Shown: in pieces, positions 9,138-20,785 of the stretch
Layout of the letters: every line of letters starts with the position of its first letter
How positions within the stretch are numbered: position 1 is the first letter of the stretch
NCBI GenBank assembly: GCA_900541395.1
Contig: UQJT01000005.1
Location: 39,371-103,370 of the forward strand
Length of the DNA: 64,000 nucleotides
DNA from: an uncultured Desulfovibrio sp.
GTDB lineage: Bacteria > Desulfobacterota > Desulfovibrionia > Desulfovibrionales > Desulfovibrionaceae
Direction of reading: 5' to 3'
The notes under the pieces: model-generated
Database searches by the model: none
What the model was told of the DNA's origin: nothing
What the model saw: only the letters and a program-made list of their open reading frames with translations
Translations under genes and position numbers: made by a program

Positions 9138-10454
9138 TTACTGTGCCTCTCCCGCGCGATCCGGGGCGGCGGAGTCCCCGGCTTCCGTCGTTTCGGAGGG
9201 CTTATCCTCGTTCGTGCCTTCCACCACCGGGCTCAGGAAGTTGATGGCCGCGCGCAGGTCCGCGATGCGTCCCTGGGACAGGGTCAGCTTGTCGGCCAGT
9301 TCCTCGTCGCCGGCGGCGCGCAAAGTGTCCAGGGTATTGTACCCGGCCTCCACGAACTGCTCCACGGGAATTTCGGCCACGCTGGCCACCTGTTCGAGGC
9401 CCCGGCCGATGGCGTTGGCCTCGTTGTAGCGGGACTCGGTGAAGATATCGATTTTCCAGCCCAGCAGCTTGGCGGCCAGTTTGACGTTCTGCCCCTTGCG
9501 TCCGATGGCGTTGGTCAACTGGTCGTCAGGCACCGTGACTTCGAGCAGGTTTTCGCTTTCATCCACGACGATGCGGGAAATAATGGCCGGAGCCAGGGCA
9601 TTGCGGGCGTAAGTGGCTATTTCGGGGCTCCAGACCACGATGTCGATACGCTCCCCGCGCAGTTCCTGCACGATATTTTGGATGCGCGAACCGCGCACGC
9701 CCACGCAAGCTCCCACCGGGTCCACGTCGCGTTCGCGCGAGAGCACGGCCACTTTGGCGCGGGAACCGGGGTCGCGGGCCACGCCCATGATCTGCACGGT
9801 GCCGTCGTCCACTTCGGGGACTTCGCGGCGGAACAGGGCGGCCATGTAGTCGCGGTGCGCGCGGGAAATGATCACCTGCGGGCCGCGCCCCTCGCGTTTG
9901 ACCTCGATGATCAGGGCCTGGGTGCGGTCGCCGCGCTTGTAGTGCTCGCGGGGGATCTGCTCTTCCTTGGGAAGCAGAGCCTCGGTGCGGCCCAGGTTGA
10001 CCACCCAGCCGCCCTTGTCGCGGCGCTGCACGATGCCGCTGACAATTTCGCCCACGCGGTCCTTGTATTCGTCGTAGATGATTTCCTGCTCGGCGTCGCG
10101 CATACGCTGAATGATGACCTGCTTGGCGGACTGGGCGGCGATACGGCCCAGATCCTCGACCTTGAGGCGAAAGCCCATTTCATCGTCGAGTTGGACCGAG
10201 GGATCGTGCTCGCGGGCCTCGTCCAGGGAAATCTGGGTGAGGGGATTCACCACCTCTTCCACGACGAACTTGAACTGATAGACTTCAATGTCGCCCGTTT
10301 CGTCGCTGTAGCGGACTTCCACGTCCAGATCCTCGCCGTATTTGCGCTCCACCGAGGTGCGCACGGCTTCCTCCAGGGTGTCCACGAGCATGTCGCGGTC
10401 CAGTCCCTTGTCCTTGCTGATCTGGTCGATGGCTTTCTTCAGTTCCAGGTTCAT
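9138..10454 (-). CDS. nusA: Transcription termination/antitermination factor NusA
   Basis: It binds RNA polymerase and controls pausing, termination and antitermination. The 438-residue protein has the N-terminal polymerase-binding domain (MNLELKKAIDQISKDKGLD), an S1 domain beginning GEIVSGIVQRRDKGGWVVNLG, and two KH domains with GVRGSRIQNIVQEL and AIGRKGQNVKLAAKLLGW. The C-terminal extension has one helical AR-like segment and an acidic tail (EDKPSETTEAGDS). Its ATG overlaps the rimP stop as ATGA. As in other bacteria, NusA could feed back on its own operon through the leader hairpin. Confidence 0.97.
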   Translation of the reverse strand: MNLELKKAIDQISKDKGLDRDMLVDTLEEAVRTSVERKYGEDLDVEVRYSDETGDIEVYQFKFVVEEVVNPLTQISLDEAREHDPSVQLDDEMGFRLKVEDLGRIAAQSAKQVIIQRMRDAEQEIIYDEYKDRVGEIVSGIVQRRDKGGWVVNLGRTEALLPKEEQIPREHYKRGDRTQALIIEVKREGRGPQVIISRAHRDYMAALFRREVPEVDDGTVQIMGVARDPGSRAKVAVLSRERDVDPVGACVGVRGSRIQNIVQELRGERIDIVVWSPEIATYARNALAPAIISRIVVDESENLLEVTVPDDQLTNAIGRKGQNVKLAAKLLGWKIDIFTESRYNEANAIGRGLEQVASVAEIPVEQFVEAGYNTLDTLRAAGDEELADKLTLSQGRIADLRAAINFLSPVVEGTNEDKPSETTEAGDSAAPDRAGEAQ

Positions 10455-11098
10455 GCTTTCGTACCTCCGCCCTCCGCCGGGGCCGTCGTCCGCGCGGATT
10501 TGGGCGCGGGGGCCTTGCCGGGTCGGGGCTTGCTCGTGTCGGGGAAAATGTGGACGAGGCGGGCGCGACGCACGTCATCCCAACGGATGCGCGCATGCGC
10601 CTCCCCGGGGGCAACGGCGGAAGCGTCCGTTGCGGACAGACGCAGAGTAAACGCGTCGTCCTCCACGGCCGTCAGTTCGCCGCGAAATTTGCGGCGGCCG
10701 GGAAAATCGGGATGCGGGTCCCATAGCAGCGCGTCCACTTCACGGCCCATATAGGGGGGCAATTGCTCCGGCCGGAAAAAGGGGCGTTCCAGGCCGGGGG
10801 ACGAGACTTCCAAGGTCCAGGCGTCGGAAAACAGTTCTTCCACGTCCAGGGCCAGGCCGACCATGCGCGAAATTTCCGCGCACTGGTCCACCGTGACGCC
10901 GGGGGGCAGCCGGTCGCCGTTTTCCTCGGCGGGAAGCGCGGCGGCGGAGGCGGGAGCGTCCACGAAGACGCGGGCCACGGGGCGGCCCGAACCGATGAGT
11001 TCGATGCCCCACAGTTCCAGGCCGAAAGAGGCGGCCGCCGGGGCGGCGGCTTCGGTGATGCGGCGCAGAAGTTCTTCTTTGGACGGGCCCTTGGCCAT
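10451..11098 (-). CDS. rimP: Ribosome maturation factor RimP
   Basis: It is needed for 30S subunit maturation. The start is set at ATG 11098 (MAKGPSKEELLRRI) because AAAGG stands 7 nt before it; two upstream in-frame ATGs (11104, 11113) overlap that site. The 215-residue protein has the RimP N-domain (GLELWGIELIGSGRPVARVFVD), the CAEISRMVGLALDVEE stretch and YTLEVSSPGLERPF-like sequence (WTLEVSSPGLERPF). The C-terminal SH3-like domain ends in a long basic tail (KPRPGKAPAPKSARTT). It is first in its operon, behind a strong promoter and an attenuator-like hairpin. Confidence 0.93.
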   Translation of the reverse strand: MAKGPSKEELLRRITEAAAPAAASFGLELWGIELIGSGRPVARVFVDAPASAAALPAEENGDRLPPGVTVDQCAEISRMVGLALDVEELFSDAWTLEVSSPGLERPFFRPEQLPPYMGREVDALLWDPHPDFPGRRKFRGELTAVEDDAFTLRLSATDASAVAPGEAHARIRWDDVRRARLVHIFPDTSKPRPGKAPAPKSARTTAPAEGGGTKA

Positions 11099-11116
11099 GC
11101 ACATACCTTTCATAAT

Positions 11117-11146
11117 AAAAAAGGGGGGCCGTCGTCAGGCCACCCC
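11117..11146 (-). promoter_or_regulatory. Attenuator-like hairpin in the rimP leader
   Basis: On the minus strand GGGGTGGCC pairs with GGCCCCCC (one mismatch, 7-nt loop) and six T residues follow directly, ending about 20 nt before the rimP ATG. Further up the leader GAAGATC and GATCTTC could pair as an alternative structure. Since the operon encodes NusA, premature termination here would be a natural feedback point. Confidence 0.5.
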
Positions 11147-11229
11147 ATCCGACCGTCGCTGCGGTCAAATATGGATGTGAAGAAGATCGTCCGCCCCGGC
11201 CGGAAAAAGATCTTCCACTGCTCCGCAGT

Positions 11230-11258
11230 TATATAAAGCTCTCGGCGGGGGCTGTCAA
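11230..11258 (-). promoter_or_regulatory. Sigma-70-type promoter of the rimP-nusA-ylxR-infB operon
   Basis: TTGACA (11258-11253), a 17-nt spacer and TATATA (11235-11230) on the minus strand form a near-consensus promoter. It gives a leader of about 120 nt before rimP. Confidence 0.75.
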
Positions 11259-11410
11259 GCATTTGCGGGTACGAAGCGTTTTTTTGCCCGGGCCGCGACA
11301 TACGGACCAATATTTGCGCGGCGCTTTTTTGGGGCGGGAGCTTTTTCCCGCATCTGTCCGCCGCGTTTTCCCTCCTGTTTTTTCAGAGGCGTTTGGGGCC
11401 GACGGGGGGA

Positions 11411-11436
11411 ACGACCCCCGGCGCGTCCGCGCCGGG
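11411..11436 (-). terminator. Stable hairpin after the giant adhesin gene
   Basis: CCCCCGGCGCG pairs with CGCGCCGGGGG around a 3-nt loop, about 35 nt past the adhesin stop on the minus strand. A true T-run is lacking, so it is only a probable terminator. Confidence 0.5.
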
Positions 11437-11469
11437 GGAGGGGGGAAAGGGGGCCGGGCTCCCTTCGGG

Positions 11470-14400
11470 TTACGAGTTGCCGTGGTTGAGAAGATGCTGC
11501 TGGACCAGAATGTCCATGTCCAATGCGTCGTTGCGCATTTCGACGTAGGCTATGCCCTCTGCGTCGGCCAGCGGAGAGCCGTCGGCAGCGGTAGCGGGGG
11601 CGCCGCCGTTTTGGGCGGTCCAGCCTTCGTCGAAACGGACGGAATTTCCGTCGGCCAGGATACCCAGGTGTGCCATGTCGGTCAGACTGGCCGGGGACGA
11701 GCCCTCCGCTCCGTTCAGGACAATGATTTCCGTGTCGAGCAGTGCGCTGTGCTCTCCGCTCAGCAGCGTATCCAGCGCTCCCCGATCCACGCCCACCAGG
11801 AAGTCGATGCCGTCGCCGCCGTCCATGATCGGGTTGTCCGGGCTGTAGAGCAGGATGTCGTTGCCCGCGCCGCCGTATAGGTGATTGGCGCCGGTGCCGC
11901 CGTCCAGATAGTCGTTGCCCGCGCCGCCGAACAGCATATCGTTTCCGTCGCCGCCGAACAGCATGTCGTCTCCGGCCCCGCCGGATAAGATGTCGTCGCC
12001 GCTGCCGCCGTGCAGGTTTTCCGCTCCCGCTCCGCCGAATACCGCCTGGGCGTCGGCGGCGTCCGCGCGGCCGAGGTTGCCGTCGGCATGGGACGGGGGG
12101 GCAAGGTCGACGACCACGCTGCCCGAGACGGGAGCATGGAGCCCGTCGGATACCGTATAAGCGAAGCGTTCGGTCAGGTCGCCGCCTGCGGCATGGGCTT
12201 CGGCCAGGTGAACCAGATCGGCGCGCGAAGTGTTGAGGGTATAGCTGTATTCGCCGGAGTCCGCGTCAAAGTGCAGGATGCCGAATGTCCCCTGTACGTC
12301 GCCCCGCTCGTTCATGTCCGCGAAGTCATAGGCCAGGAGATCGCCCTCATCCTGATCGAACAGCGGTATGTCATGCGTCGGCAGGCTGTTGTCGCGCGGA
12401 TCGGCGTTGTCGTTGTCGGACGAGGCGCGGACGTCCGCGTCCGGCGTCAGCTCCGTCAAAACGAGCGCCAGAATCGCCCGGCCGATCTGCGGGGCCCGGT
12501 TGACGCCGTCGACGGTCACCGTCAGTTCCTTCGACGTGGCGCTGTCGGTGCCGTCGCTGACCTTGAGTTGGAATTTCAGTTCCTCGCTGTCGCCTTCCTT
12601 TATGGCGGCCTGCGCGGCGGGGTCGGCCTCGAACGTGTATGTCCAGGCCTGTTTGCCGTCCGCATTCCGGGTCCGGGTGAAGGTAAAGACGCCCTTGCCG
12701 TCGATGGTCACGCTGTTGTCCGTCACCTCATAAGCCACGCCGTTCACCACTACGAACAGGGTGTGGCTGTCGGCGGCATCCACATCGTGGAAGTCGAGAG
12801 AGCCGGCATTATGGGCCGCTGTGGCCGTATCGATGACCGGCGCGTCATTGGCGCCTTTGATATGGACGAGCACGGTTTTTTCCGTGGCAGCGCCCTCCGC
12901 GTCCGTTACCGTGACGGTGAAGCTGTCGGTTCTCGTTTCACCTTCGGCCAGGACTTCGGCCCGCTCGTCCAGAGTGTACTTGTAGGTCCATAGGCCGTCT
13001 TCACTCTGGACCAGTTCCACCGTGCCGTAGCTGCCGTCGGTAGCGGTGACGGACGCCACCGTGCCGTCCACATCGCGGACAGAGAACGAGCCGGACAACG
13101 AATCCGCGCCGTCCGCGCCGTTTTCCACCACCGGGCTGTCGGCGGCGTTGGGGTCCAGATCAATGGACAGGTCCGGCGCGGTATTGGCGCCGGTAATGGA
13201 TACCTTGATGTTCAGGGTGGTTTGATTGTTCTGGCCGTCCGTCACCGTCAGGATCACCGAGGTTTCCGTGAGGCTGCCCGAGGTCAGGGCGCGCACGGCC
13301 TCGGACTCGTTATTCAGTTCGAAGGAGTACGTACCGTTCCTGTCGACCCTGAATGTACCGAAATCGTTGGTAATGCTGCCGTCGGCATTGAGCTTCGCAT
13401 GGTGCAGGGGGATGCCGTGGGCGTCCGTGGGCACCTGCAGGCCGTAGCTCAACGCGCCGTCAGCCTGATCCGCACGGTCCGCGTCGTAGGCTGTGGCCTG
13501 GCCGCTGACGGCGGTAGCGTCGCCTTCGCGCACGGTCAGCACCTTGTCCGCGGAGAGCACCGGCGCGTCGTCCTGACCGGAGACCTCCACCGTGATCGTC
13601 ACGGTGCTGGTCTTGCCGTGTTCGTCCGTGGCCGTGATAAAGAAAGTGTCCGTGCCCGGATGCTCGGCGTCCAGGCCCTGCACGGCCGGATCTGTGTTGT
13701 TCAGGGTGTAGACATACTTGCCGTTCATCAGTTGCAGGGTGCCGTACGTACCCTGCACCGCCGTGCCGCTCTGGCCGTCCTCGGCTTTTGCGGTAAAGGT
13801 CAGGTTGTCCATGCCCTCGTCGTCCTGGAACAGGTCACTCAACTCGCCGCTGTCCGTCAGGGCGCCGTCTTCGCTCACGGTCAGGGACGTTTTGGCTCTC
13901 TTTACTTCCGGACCGTAGTTGGTGCCGTCGATGGTGACGGTCACGTCCTGTGGCTCGCTGTAGTCCGTGCCGTCGTGAGCCACCACCTGGAAGGTTTCGC
14001 TCAAATGCGTACCGGCGGTGAGGTGTACGATGCCGCCGGGATAATTCTGTACCAAATCCTGCGGCAGCTTATTCGTATCCAGATGGAAGGTGTACGTGCC
14101 GTCGGGCTTGATTTCGATGCGGCCGTACTCGGTGGGCATGGACGTGACATGATTGCCGTCCTGGTCAACGAAGTAATACGTCACCGATGCCGTGCCGCCG
14201 GTGGGATTGCCGTCCGCGTCCAGCGCGTGGTCAATGTCCGTGGCCGTCACCCTGCCCGTGGCCGTCATGCCGTCGGTCAGGCCCTGGTCCCCCGTCTCGC
14301 CGATGGACGCGTCTGTTGCGCCGGTGATGACCGGGGCGTCGTTGGTACCGTAGATGTCGATAGTGATCTCGACGTTCGAGCCGTCGTCGTTGCGCACCAC

Positions 14401-17400
14401 CTGACCGTTGAGCATCAGGGTGAATTTCTCGCTGACCTTTTCGCCGTCGGCCAGACTCTGCACCGGGCCGGGCGTGCCGTTCTCGCCGTTATACAGGGTA
14501 TAAGTATACTCGCCCGTGACCGGATCGATGATCAGATAGCCGTACTGGCCGTTCACATGGATAGTGCCGTCGTCGTCGGCGGCGCTGCTCTGGATCTGCC
14601 GGCCGTCCGCGCCTTGGATGCCGAAGACGCGGTTCGGAGCGTCCTGTCCGTTATCCCACTTGGCCTCAAGCCGGCCTTTAAAGGTCGTCGTTTCCACATA
14701 ATCATCGGTGTCGCTTATATCCCTCCCGTCTTCCGACACGGAACCGTGCAGAGTGCTGTTTTCGGCGTCGAACACCAGGCTGAGGCCGGGATTTTCGCCG
14801 CCGCCCTGATCGGGATCAGCCGGGTCAATGGTGATCGTGATCATGTGGCTGTTATCGGACACCGCGCCGTGCGGGTCCACCACCACGACGTGGGCCCCGT
14901 CGGTCAGACTTTCGCCGTTCTGCAGGGCCTTCAAGGCTTCATCCAGAGAGGTGCTTTCATTATCCAGCGTATACCGGTAGTGGGTGATGACGGTACCGTC
15001 CTCCGTCGTTTCATAAGTCAGGGTGATGGTGCCGTAGGCGGTCTTGAGCTCGGTGACGGGCTGACCGTCCTTGCTCATCAGCATATAGCGCAACTGACCG
15101 GCGTCGTCGTCCACGTCGCTGATGGCCCCGCTGGGCAGCGTGCCGGTGAAGATCACGCTGGGATTTTCCAGGTCGGACGTGTCGTTGTCTTCGAAGACAT
15201 CCTGTTGCACCTTGCCGATGAAGGCCGCTTCATCATTTTCGTCCACGGTCAGAACCGGCTTGTCGTTGGTGCCCTTAATCTCGATGGTGATTTCCTTTTC
15301 GATTGTCTTGCCGCCTTCGATCACCGCCTGAACTTTGAAGGTTTCGTACTTGGATTCGTCATCGTTCATGGCCTGAATGAGAGCCGAGCCGTTTTTGCTC
15401 AGGGTATAGGTGTAGCTGCCGTCGGATTGGACCGTGAGCGTGCCCAGCGGCTTGCCGTCGGCGTCCTCCGCGAAAGCGATCTGTCCCGCATAGCGCCAGG
15501 TCACCTGGCCTTGATCCTCCATGTCCACGATATGGTCGAGGCCGAACCGACCTTGGATGGCCGGGTCCTGGTCGGCATGGTTGATATCCGCTCCGGCGTC
15601 TTCTCGGATAATCGTATCTCCGCTGACGGTAATGACCGGCTTGTCCGCCGAACCGACGACGTCGATGTGCAACGACCCTGAAGTAAAGGCGTTTTGCGGA
15701 TCGGTGACCCGGATGGTGAAGCTTTCCTGCTCCAGAATCTCCTGTTCGGACAACTTTTGTCCCTCATTCAGGGATTCCAGCCGTTCGGGATGCGTCAGGG
15801 TATATGTGTAGCTGCCGTCTTTACGCAGTTCCAGCACGCCGTACCGGCCTTCCACAACCTGGACCAGCTTGTCGTTATATTCGATGCTGAAGCTGAGGTC
15901 GCCGGAATTATGCCCGGCATCCGGATCGTCGGCGGTCAGTCGACCGGAGATAACCTTGTTGCCGTTTTCCTCCAGTCCGCCCACGACAATTTCGTCGCCG
16001 TCCATCCCGTCGACGGTGAAATAGGGGCGGTCGTTGCTGCCGTGGATATAGAGGTCCAGCTTCTGGCCGGTGATCATGTCCTCGGCGTGGCGGTTGTCCC
16101 GCACGGCCAGCCCGTAACCGGTCAACGTGAGCAACTCGCCCGCGTCGAGGGCGTTGACTTCGGCGTTGTCCGCCAGGGTAAAGGTATAGCGCCCCTGGGC
16201 GTCGATAGTCAGGGTGCCGTAAGTTTTGCCGTCCTGCATCACCTTGACGCTCCACGCGTGGAATGTGCCGTCAGGATCGGTGAAGCCGTAGACCAGATGG
16301 TTGACGCCGTTTTCGTCCACAGGATTGTCCACCGGCGTGACTTCAAACGTGCCGCTCGCCGTCTGGGACGCGCGGTTGTCCTCGTTGGTATTGAAGTTCA
16401 CCCCGTCTTCGGTGATCTGGACGACCCGAGCGTCGGTAGAATCAAGAAGGACGGCGTCGTCCCGACCGTGGACGGTGACGGTGACTTCCTTGATGTCGAA
16501 CGCGCCCTGCGAATCCTTGACCGCCACATGGAAGGTTTCGGTGCGGGTTTCGCCCGTGCGCAGCGCCTGCACGGCCTGGGCGGCGTTGTTCAGCGTATAG
16601 GTATACTCGCCCGTCTTCGGATCAATGCTCAGCGTGCCGTAGGTGCCGTCCATGCGGTCGCTCATGACGGGCGTCTTGCCTTCCGTCGAGCTTTGGGTCG
16701 TAATGCCGTAGGTGAAGCTTTCGCCCCTCGCGCCGCCCTCATCCGGGTCGGTCACGCCGACCGTGCCGGAGGCGGTCAACGTGTCGTCTTCCGTCACTTC
16801 CAGCTTCGGCTGGTGAAGGGTCAATTCGGGCCGGTCGTTGGTGCCCTTGATATTGGCCGTGGCCCAGGTTTCCAGGACGCCGCCCTTGCCGTCGGATACG
16901 GTGAAGTGGATGTAACGCTGAATGGTTTCCCCGGCATTCAGTTCCTGAACCGTCTGCGCGTTGTTATCCAGCGCGAAATAGTAGTCGCCCGTAGCGGGAT
17001 TGAGATGAAAGACGCCGATGTCGGTTTTGTAGGTCTGCCAACCCTGATCGTCTGTGCCGGTTTCCCCCTTCCAGGTGCCGGGATTGTGCTTGTCGGACGC
17101 ATCGGCGTTGAGTGAATAGCTCAGTTCGTCGCCTTCCCAATCCTTGATGACGTTCCGACCTGTATCGCTTTGTTCCTTGCCTGCCGTGGTCTCATTGCCG
17201 CCCGGCATTACCCCGGCTTCCACCACGTCCACTTGACTGCCGTGCACCAGATAGGGAGCGTCGTTGGAGCCGGTGATTTCCACCCGGACCTGTTCTTCGG
17301 AATACGCGCCGTGCTCGTCGGTGACCCGGATTGTATAGCCCTTGCCCCCCGTGGGGTCCACCTTCTGACCTTCGGCCAACTGTTGGGTTGCCGACGAAGC

Positions 17401-19893
17401 GTTGTTCAGTTCGTACCAGTAACGTCCGGTATCGGGATCAATATGCATGACGCCGTATTGATCGGGAACCGAGACGATTGGATTGCCGTTGTCGTCCGTA
17501 CCGAAGCTGTAGCTCAGCTTCGCGCCGTAATCGTCGTCGTCGCCCCGGGCCTGGCCGCTGTCGATATTGGTGTAGTCGTTGCCGGAATTCGCGCCCTGCT
17601 CCGTCACTTCCAGAAACCTGTCGTCGGGAGCGATGGTCAGGACGGGCGCGTCGTTGGCTCCCTCCACCCGGACGCCGAGCATATGACGGCCCTGTGCGCC
17701 GTACTGGTCGGTCACCGTGGAAGTAAAGTGAAACTCAAAGTAATTGTCCTGGCCCAAATGGTTGGCGGCTTCGGTCGCCAGAGCAAACGTATAGTGGCCC
17801 GTGACCGTATCCAGCGTCAGCGTGCCGTAATTGGTCGCTATCCTCTGGATGGCGTGTCCGGTTTCGGGATCAAGGCTTGTGCTGTCGCTGAGAATCTTCA
17901 GGGTTTCCGTGACCGGCCGACCGTCGGCATCGAGCAGAATATCGCCCGTCGCGTTCATGACGTTGACCGTGATGCCGGTTTCGTTGATGCCGCCCTGCTT
18001 GCCCGCGGCATCAATGCCGTAACGCAACTCGGCATTGTTGTCCCGGTCGTTGCCCGGCAAGTTGCCTTCCACCTCAATGCGGTGCCGATCCGGAAACACA
18101 AAGCCGTTATTCCCGCCGTCAGGCGTGGTGGGCGTGTTGCCGCCGGGGGCTACCCCGTCCTCACGCACATGCACCTTGCTGTAGGCGATGGTCGGGGCTT
18201 CGTTGGCGCCTTCGAGGCAAATGGTCAGGGTGCCGTCGCCGTTCAGTTTGCCGTCCGAGGCGTTGACGTTGAAGGTCAGATTCCAACGTTCGTCTTGGGC
18301 CATGCTGTCCACAAAGCCTCCGGCGGCGGTATCGAGTTCAAAACTGTAGCTGCCGTCGGGGTGCAGGGTAAAAGTGCCCGCCTCGGTGACGATGGTGGTC
18401 GCGCCCGCATCGGTATTGACGTCGAGCACTGTTAGCAATGTCGTTTCGTCGGTGTTGTCGGGATTGATCAGCGTTATCTTGCCGCCCGCAACGAGGCCGG
18501 AGGTATCCACGCCGTAGAGCAGAGCATCGCCTTCGGCGTCAAAGCCCTGCAACTGCCCTTCGAAGCCGAGCCGGTGTTCGCCGTTCGCGATGTGACCCTC
18601 GCCTCCGCTGTAATCCCGGGTAGGCGTATCGGCGTGGGCCATATCCTCGCCGAATACGCCCATATCCCGGACGTGCTCGGTCACGGCCTGCAGCACGGGC
18701 CTGTCGTTGGCGCCCCTGACGATGATGTCCAGCGGGCGTTCGGCATAAGCGCCGTATTCGTCCGTCACCACCACGGTCACCCGTTGGGCGACGTCGTCTC
18801 CGTCGCCGGAAAGCTTTTGGACGGCCTCGCTGTTCTTATCCAGGGTGTAGGTGTACTGACCGGTGTCCGGGTTGATGGTCAGGGTGCCGTACTCGTCCGT
18901 GATGCTGGTAATGGGGGCGCCGTTTTCGTCCGTACCGAAGCTGTACCGGAGCCGGTGCCCGGCGTCGGGATCGTCGCCCATAGCCTGTCCGGCGTCGGCG
19001 ATGACGCCTTCCGTGACGTTTGCGCCGTCGTCCGTGACGGCAAGCTGTCCCTTGCCCAGCTCCAGGCTGGGCATATCGTTGCTGCCCACTACGTTTATGG
19101 TGATCGTGGCGGTGGTCGTGCCGTTTCGACCGTCGCTGACCTGAACGATGAAATTCTCCTGCTGAATCTGGCCTTCGGCCAGGCCGTCGGCGGCTTCGTT
19201 GTTCAGGGTATAGGTATAAACGCCGTCGGGACCGATGGTGACGACGCCGTACCGTGCGGCAATGGTAGCGGCGGGGCCGTCGGGGCCGAGGAAAGCGTAA
19301 GTCAGCGCGTCGCCGTCGGCGTCGAAGGCGAGTACGCGGCCGCTCGCCGCGGGCACGCCTGTCTTGGCCTCGTTGCCGCCCACAAACACCCCGGCCTCCA
19401 CCACGTCGATCACGCCGCTGATGGCGATGACGGGCGCGAAATTGGGGGCGGCATCGCGGGGCAGTCCCCACAGCGTCTCGTCTTGTCGGGGAGTGCCGTT
19501 CCAGCCCAGATCCAGGCCGCCCAGACGATCGATGCCGCCCATAAGGTCGGCGGTGCTCCAGTCGTGATAGGCCGCGTTGCGGGCGGCGTCGGGCCCGGCG
19601 GCCGGACCGGCTGCGGGCATCAGGGTGGAGTCCAGGGCGGCAAAGAAGTCCGCGCCGGACAGTTCCATCCCGTCCACCTCGAAGTCGGGCATGGTTTCGC
19701 TGGTGTAGGCCGTGTAGAAGTTTTCCAGAACCAGGGAGGAGCCGTCGTCGAAGTTGAAGACGAGGTTGTCCTCCACGCGTTCCATGAAGACGTCGGAAGG
19801 TGAAAAATCGAAAACCAGGCGACTGCTTTCCGTAAGATCGGTCAGAACCGTTTGTTGCCCTGTTGCGGGCTTGGCAAGCGTTAAAGCGGCCAT
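11470..19893 (-). CDS. Giant VCBS-repeat / RTX surface adhesin (BapA/LapA-like)
   Basis: A 2,807-residue protein. ATG 19893 is chosen because AAGGAG lies 6 nt upstream and [14 protein letters not shown] begins a coherent domain; the open frame further up is ignored. Layout: an N-terminal module of about 110 residues, an Ala/Gly linker, then from about residue 150 to 2550 roughly 18 VCBS/cadherin-like repeats. Each repeat carries GTNDAPV-type junctions and YGTLTIDPxTGxYTYTL cores. From about 2615 to 2690 there are RTX calcium nonapeptides ([15 protein letters not shown]), and the last 120 residues are the likely type I secretion signal. There is no Sec signal. Such proteins are exported by a TolC-type system and mediate surface attachment or biofilm. 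No type I secretion genes are present in the window. The repeats invite recombination and assembly error. Confidence 0.9.
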   Translation of the reverse strand: MAALTLAKPATGQQTVLTDLTESSRLVFDFSPSDVFMERVEDNLVFNFDDGSSLVLENFYTAYTSETMPDFEVDGMELSGADFFAALDSTLMPAAGPAAGPDAARNAAYHDWSTADLMGGIDRLGGLDLGWNGTPRQDETLWGLPRDAAPNFAPVIAISGVIDVVEAGVFVGGNEAKTGVPAASGRVLAFDADGDALTYAFLGPDGPAATIAARYGVVTIGPDGVYTYTLNNEAADGLAEGQIQQENFIVQVSDGRNGTTTATITINVVGSNDMPSLELGKGQLAVTDDGANVTEGVIADAGQAMGDDPDAGHRLRYSFGTDENGAPITSITDEYGTLTINPDTGQYTYTLDKNSEAVQKLSGDGDDVAQRVTVVVTDEYGAYAERPLDIIVRGANDRPVLQAVTEHVRDMGVFGEDMAHADTPTRDYSGGEGHIANGEHRLGFEGQLQGFDAEGDALLYGVDTSGLVAGGKITLINPDNTDETTLLTVLDVNTDAGATTIVTEAGTFTLHPDGSYSFELDTAAGGFVDSMAQDERWNLTFNVNASDGKLNGDGTLTICLEGANEAPTIAYSKVHVREDGVAPGGNTPTTPDGGNNGFVFPDRHRIEVEGNLPGNDRDNNAELRYGIDAAGKQGGINETGITVNVMNATGDILLDADGRPVTETLKILSDSTSLDPETGHAIQRIATNYGTLTLDTVTGHYTFALATEAANHLGQDNYFEFHFTSTVTDQYGAQGRHMLGVRVEGANDAPVLTIAPDDRFLEVTEQGANSGNDYTNIDSGQARGDDDDYGAKLSYSFGTDDNGNPIVSVPDQYGVMHIDPDTGRYWYELNNASSATQQLAEGQKVDPTGGKGYTIRVTDEHGAYSEEQVRVEITGSNDAPYLVHGSQVDVVEAGVMPGGNETTAGKEQSDTGRNVIKDWEGDELSYSLNADASDKHNPGTWKGETGTDDQGWQTYKTDIGVFHLNPATGDYYFALDNNAQTVQELNAGETIQRYIHFTVSDGKGGVLETWATANIKGTNDRPELTLHQPKLEVTEDDTLTASGTVGVTDPDEGGARGESFTYGITTQSSTEGKTPVMSDRMDGTYGTLSIDPKTGEYTYTLNNAAQAVQALRTGETRTETFHVAVKDSQGAFDIKEVTVTVHGRDDAVLLDSTDARVVQITEDGVNFNTNEDNRASQTASGTFEVTPVDNPVDENGVNHLVYGFTDPDGTFHAWSVKVMQDGKTYGTLTIDAQGRYTFTLADNAEVNALDAGELLTLTGYGLAVRDNRHAEDMITGQKLDLYIHGSNDRPYFTVDGMDGDEIVVGGLEENGNKVISGRLTADDPDAGHNSGDLSFSIEYNDKLVQVVEGRYGVLELRKDGSYTYTLTHPERLESLNEGQKLSEQEILEQESFTIRVTDPQNAFTSGSLHIDVVGSADKPVITVSGDTIIREDAGADINHADQDPAIQGRFGLDHIVDMEDQGQVTWRYAGQIAFAEDADGKPLGTLTVQSDGSYTYTLSKNGSALIQAMNDDESKYETFKVQAVIEGGKTIEKEITIEIKGTNDKPVLTVDENDEAAFIGKVQQDVFEDNDTSDLENPSVIFTGTLPSGAISDVDDDAGQLRYMLMSKDGQPVTELKTAYGTITLTYETTEDGTVITHYRYTLDNESTSLDEALKALQNGESLTDGAHVVVVDPHGAVSDNSHMITITIDPADPDQGGGENPGLSLVFDAENSTLHGSVSEDGRDISDTDDYVETTTFKGRLEAKWDNGQDAPNRVFGIQGADGRQIQSSAADDDGTIHVNGQYGYLIIDPVTGEYTYTLYNGENGTPGPVQSLADGEKVSEKFTLMLNGQVVRNDDGSNVEITIDIYGTNDAPVITGATDASIGETGDQGLTDGMTATGRVTATDIDHALDADGNPTGGTASVTYYFVDQDGNHVTSMPTEYGRIEIKPDGTYTFHLDTNKLPQDLVQNYPGGIVHLTAGTHLSETFQVVAHDGTDYSEPQDVTVTIDGTNYGPEVKRAKTSLTVSEDGALTDSGELSDLFQDDEGMDNLTFTAKAEDGQSGTAVQGTYGTLQLMNGKYVYTLNNTDPAVQGLDAEHPGTDTFFITATDEHGKTSTVTITVEVSGQDDAPVLSADKVLTVREGDATAVSGQATAYDADRADQADGALSYGLQVPTDAHGIPLHHAKLNADGSITNDFGTFRVDRNGTYSFELNNESEAVRALTSGSLTETSVILTVTDGQNNQTTLNIKVSITGANTAPDLSIDLDPNAADSPVVENGADGADSLSGSFSVRDVDGTVASVTATDGSYGTVELVQSEDGLWTYKYTLDERAEVLAEGETRTDSFTVTVTDAEGAATEKTVLVHIKGANDAPVIDTATAAHNAGSLDFHDVDAADSHTLFVVVNGVAYEVTDNSVTIDGKGVFTFTRTRNADGKQAWTYTFEADPAAQAAIKEGDSEELKFQLKVSDGTDSATSKELTVTVDGVNRAPQIGRAILALVLTELTPDADVRASSDNDNADPRDNSLPTHDIPLFDQDEGDLLAYDFADMNERGDVQGTFGILHFDADSGEYSYTLNTSRADLVHLAEAHAAGGDLTERFAYTVSDGLHAPVSGSVVVDLAPPSHADGNLGRADAADAQAVFGGAGAENLHGGSGDDILSGGAGDDMLFGGDGNDMLFGGAGNDYLDGGTGANHLYGGAGNDILLYSPDNPIMDGGDGIDFLVGVDRGALDTLLSGEHSALLDTEIIVLNGAEGSSPASLTDMAHLGILADGNSVRFDEGWTAQNGGAPATAADGSPLADAEGIAYVEMRNDALDMDILVQQHLLNHGNS

Positions 19894-20326
19894 GAAGACT
19901 CCTTTGGGGGCAAAACAAGACGTAACTACGGCGGCGACAGGATATTGCCGGCGTAAGTCGGAGGCGTCGAAAAGGGAAAGCCCCTTGAATAGGCGAGGAG
20001 AAAAGACGAAACCGGAGCGGACGGCTCGCGGTCCGGGAACGCCCCGAGCGGAGCGTTTCAGGAAGGCGGGGAAGGCGGATCCCGAGGCGATCCGCGCAAA
20101 CGACGGCCCTGCATAAGCAGGAGAGACACATGGAGTGAACGTCATGCCGCCGTTGCCGTTTTTTTATAAGAATCTCAGAATGGTTCGTCAAGATTGCCGG
20201 TGGAAGACGGGAGAAAAATTAAGAACGGCTCCCATGAAAATAAGCCCCGTCCAGGCGAAGGCCTCCGACGGCGGCTTGTCCGGCGGCGGCTTCCGGGCTA
20301 TTCTGATATTCCTCAAGGAGACGGAT
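19894..20326. other. Divergent intergenic region between the adhesin gene and dut
   Basis: 433 bp with no gene seen. It must contain the adhesin promoter on the minus strand and the dut promoter on the plus strand, but no convincing -35/-10 pair was picked out. ORFs extending the adhesin or dut upstream have no ribosome sites. Confidence 0.5.
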
Positions 20327-20785
20327 ATGAGTTCAGCACGTATCAAATATATGCGGGACGCCCGTGAGGTATACGGCGGAGGACTGGCTTACGCCACGCC
20401 GGGTTCGGCGGGCCTGGATCTGCGGGCCTGTATGGACGCCGCCGAGCTGAGCGTGGCCCCGGGGGCGCGGGTATCCGTGCCGGTCGGGGTGGCGGTGGAG
20501 CCGCCGGATGCGGATACCGCCGCCTTCGTCTATTCCCGCAGCGGCCTGGGAGCGGTAAAGGGGCTGACCGTAGCCCAGGGCGTGGGCGTGATCGATCCCG
20601 ATTATCGGGGGGAAATCTGCGTCTGGTTGCTCAATACTTCGCCCGAGCCCGTCACCGTGCGGCGCGGCGATCGCGTGGCCCAACTGGTATTCCAGTCCGT
20701 GCGGCGACCCGAACCCGTGGCGGCGGAGTCGTTGTCCGACACCGCGCGCGGCGCCGGAGGTTTCGGCCATACAGGGGCGCTGTGA
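20327..20785 (+). CDS. dut: Deoxyuridine 5'-triphosphate nucleotidohydrolase
   Basis: It hydrolyses dUTP to dUMP, keeping uracil out of DNA and supplying thymidylate synthesis. ATG 20327 follows AAGGAG at 7 nt. The 152-residue trimeric-type dUTPase shows all five motifs: PGSAGLDLRA, YSRSGLGAVKG, a central motif around GVIDPDYRGEI, RGDRVAQLVF and the C-terminal RGAGGFGHTG lid. Its TGA overlaps the GTG of the next gene. Confidence 0.95.
   Translation: MSSARIKYMRDAREVYGGGLAYATPGSAGLDLRACMDAAELSVAPGARVSVPVGVAVEPPDADTAAFVYSRSGLGAVKGLTVAQGVGVIDPDYRGEICVWLLNTSPEPVTVRRGDRVAQLVFQSVRRPEPVAAESLSDTARGAGGFGHTGAL

Noticed and set aside
13222..15681. 819-residue plus-strand ORF, and similar long ORFs within 12010-19803
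   Set aside because: They mirror the repetitive adhesin gene in the opposite frame; composition is Val/Arg/His-rich with no recognisable fold.
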